Assembly (NCBI GenBank): GCA_937896265.1 | Contig: CALBMD010000466.1 | Span: 1 to 14,545 of the forward strand | Direction: 5' to 3' | Length of the DNA: 14,545 nucleotides | Source of the DNA: an uncultured Pseudomonadota bacterium | Lineage (GTDB): Bacteria; Bdellovibrionota_B; Oligoflexia; Oligoflexales; Bog-1112 | In this document: piece by piece, positions 13,738 to 14,545 of the stretch | Position numbering within the stretch: position 1 is the first letter of the stretch | How the letters are laid out: each line of letters opens with the position of its first letter | Notes under the pieces: generated by a model | What the model was told of the DNA's origin: nothing | The model's database searches: none | The model's input: the letters and a program-made list of their open reading frames with translations, nothing else | Program-made: the position numbers and the translations under genes

Positions 13738-14545
13738 TTAAGCTTTTCCCTTTGCCAGCTTTTCTAATAGTTCGGCTTCAGTCCAAATGGGAATGTTTAA
13801 AGCTAGAGCTTTTTGGTATTTGCTTGAATTAGAGTTCTTTTCATTTGTTACGAGAGCTTTGGTTTTTGCGGTTACGCTAGAAGCCATCTTAATACCTAGC
13901 TTTGTCAACTCTTCTTCGATTTCCAGCCGGGGTTTAGAAAGAGAGCCAGTGATAGCAATAGTGGTGCCAGCAAGTGGATGGGCTGTCTTTGGCATGTTTT
14001 CATAATAAGGGATGACACCTGCAGCCAATAGTTTCTTGATATCCGTTTTAGCCTCTTTTAATCCCATGACAACTTGTGTGGCCATCTTTTCGGCAAAACC
14101 TCTTACTTCGGTTTGGATAGTGCTAGGCGCTTGTTCTGTAATAGCCTCTATAGTTTTGAAATGCCGAAGAAGATCTTGCCACATGGTGTGACCCATTCCA
14201 GATATACCTAAGCCTGTGAGAAATCTTGCCGCTTTTATCTGTTTAGATTTTTGAATGTTGTCGTAGAGCTTTTGCGCCATTTTCTTTTTAGTAGCAGGTA
14301 GCTGCAGAAAATCTGCTACTTGCAATAAATAAAGGTCTGCAGGGTGTCTTACTTTTAACAATTCCATCATGACTTCTAAGCGCTTTTCGCTAATATCTTC
14401 GATATCAGCACAGCGAATCCAATTTAAAATAAAACCAAGCCTTTTTGCTTCACAATGAATATTTTGGCAAATCAGTCGCACATCGTCGAAGAAAAGTTCA
14501 CTCTGACAAGAGGGGCAAGTCTTGGGTAGCTGTGCTTTTTTATCG
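13738..14545 (-). CDS. ligA: NAD-dependent DNA ligase LigA, C-terminal part (5' end outside window)
   Basis: The frame is open to the right edge; a GTG at 14481 is internal because conserved sequence precedes it. The visible 268 residues correspond to the zinc-finger, helix-hairpin-helix (HhH) and BRCT domains. The four zinc ligands are C-P-S-C (about 14506-14517) and C-Q-N-I-H-C. The HhH block contains G-L-G-I-S-G-M-G, aligning with the family's G-I-R-H-V-G. The BRCT domain begins L-A-G-T-T-I-A-I-T-G-S-L and ends W-T-E-A-E-L-L-E-K-L. LigA seals nicks during replication and repair using NAD; the adenylation and OB domains lie outside the window. Three of the four HhH turns lack the usual G-x-G glycines, so this is a divergent LigA or a paralogue. 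It converges on the GT9 gene with 2 bp between stops. Confidence 0.9.
   Translation of the reverse strand, partial: DKKAQLPKTCPSCQSELFFDDVRLICQNIHCEAKRLGFILNWIRCADIEDISEKRLEVMMELLKVRHPADLYLLQVADFLQLPATKKKMAQKLYDNIQKSKQIKAARFLTGLGISGMGHTMWQDLLRHFKTIEAITEQAPSTIQTEVRGFAEKMATQVVMGLKEAKTDIKKLLAAGVIPYYENMPKTAHPLAGTTIAITGSLSKPRLEIEEELTKLGIKMASSVTAKTKALVTNEKNSNSSKYQKALALNIPIWTEAELLEKLAKGKA

Noticed and set aside
13720..13750. Short inverted repeats (AAGCT/AGCTT and CTTAA/TTAAG) at the GT9-ligA junction, a possible bidirectional terminator
   Set aside because: Stems are at most 5 bp and AT-rich, and AAGCTT is itself a common palindrome. Chance is likely.
14481..14481. GTG as the start of a short ligA-like gene
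   Set aside because: The frame is open upstream to the window edge and contains the first zinc-finger cysteine pair (C-P-S-C), so the GTG is internal to ligA.

Overview
This 14.5 kb window is chromosomal DNA from a Gram-negative bacterium of moderately low GC content. An outer membrane is implied by a GT9 (heptosyltransferase-type) and a GT90 (CAP10/LpsA-type) glycosyltransferase. Housekeeping genes (rpsP, rimM, trmD, ligA, yraN) are packed tightly. One secreted protein ends in a 'CFI-box' tail, a C-terminal motif I associate mainly with Bdellovibrio-like and other former delta-proteobacteria. Together with a methylcrotonyl-CoA carboxylase cluster this makes a Bdellovibrionota/Oligoflexia-like host my best guess, but that is inference. 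I see no transposase, integrase, phage gene, CRISPR array, tRNA or rRNA.

Left part (1-3530): the 3' portion of an unrecognised gene reads in from the left edge, followed by yraN (UPF0102 nuclease-fold protein). Converging on yraN is a membrane-anchored GT90 glycosyltransferase. Divergent from that is a secreted protein of about 300 residues with two histidine motifs resembling the ChaN/EreA/TraB group.

Central minus-strand block (11083 down to 3499): six genes with gaps of 23 bp or less, probably one operon. In transcription order they are a secreted, membrane-tailed CFI-box protein, a DnaQ-like DEDDh 3'-5' exonuclease, then three leucine-catabolism genes: methylcrotonyl-CoA carboxylase beta (liuB), a LiuC-type methylglutaconyl-CoA hydratase, and the biotin-containing methylcrotonyl-CoA carboxylase alpha (liuD). 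Last is an unrecognised protein with a winged-helix-like N-terminus. The liu genes catalyse two successive steps: 3-methylcrotonyl-CoA to 3-methylglutaconyl-CoA, then to HMG-CoA. The usual partners liuA (isovaleryl-CoA dehydrogenase) and liuE (HMG-CoA lyase) are not in the window.

Right part (11272-14545): rpsP-rimM-trmD on the plus strand, followed immediately by a GT9 glycosyltransferase where rplS is usually found. The 3' part of ligA converges on it with 2 bp between the stop codons. Points worth a second look are an apparent one-base frame problem at the rimM start, a TrmD lacking the glutamate of its Y-E-G motif, and a LigA whose helix-hairpin-helix glycines are largely missing. I did not find convincing evidence of a wholly new multi-gene system. 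The best uncharacterised candidates are the CFI-box protein, the histidine-motif secreted protein and the winged-helix-like protein at the end of the liu operon.
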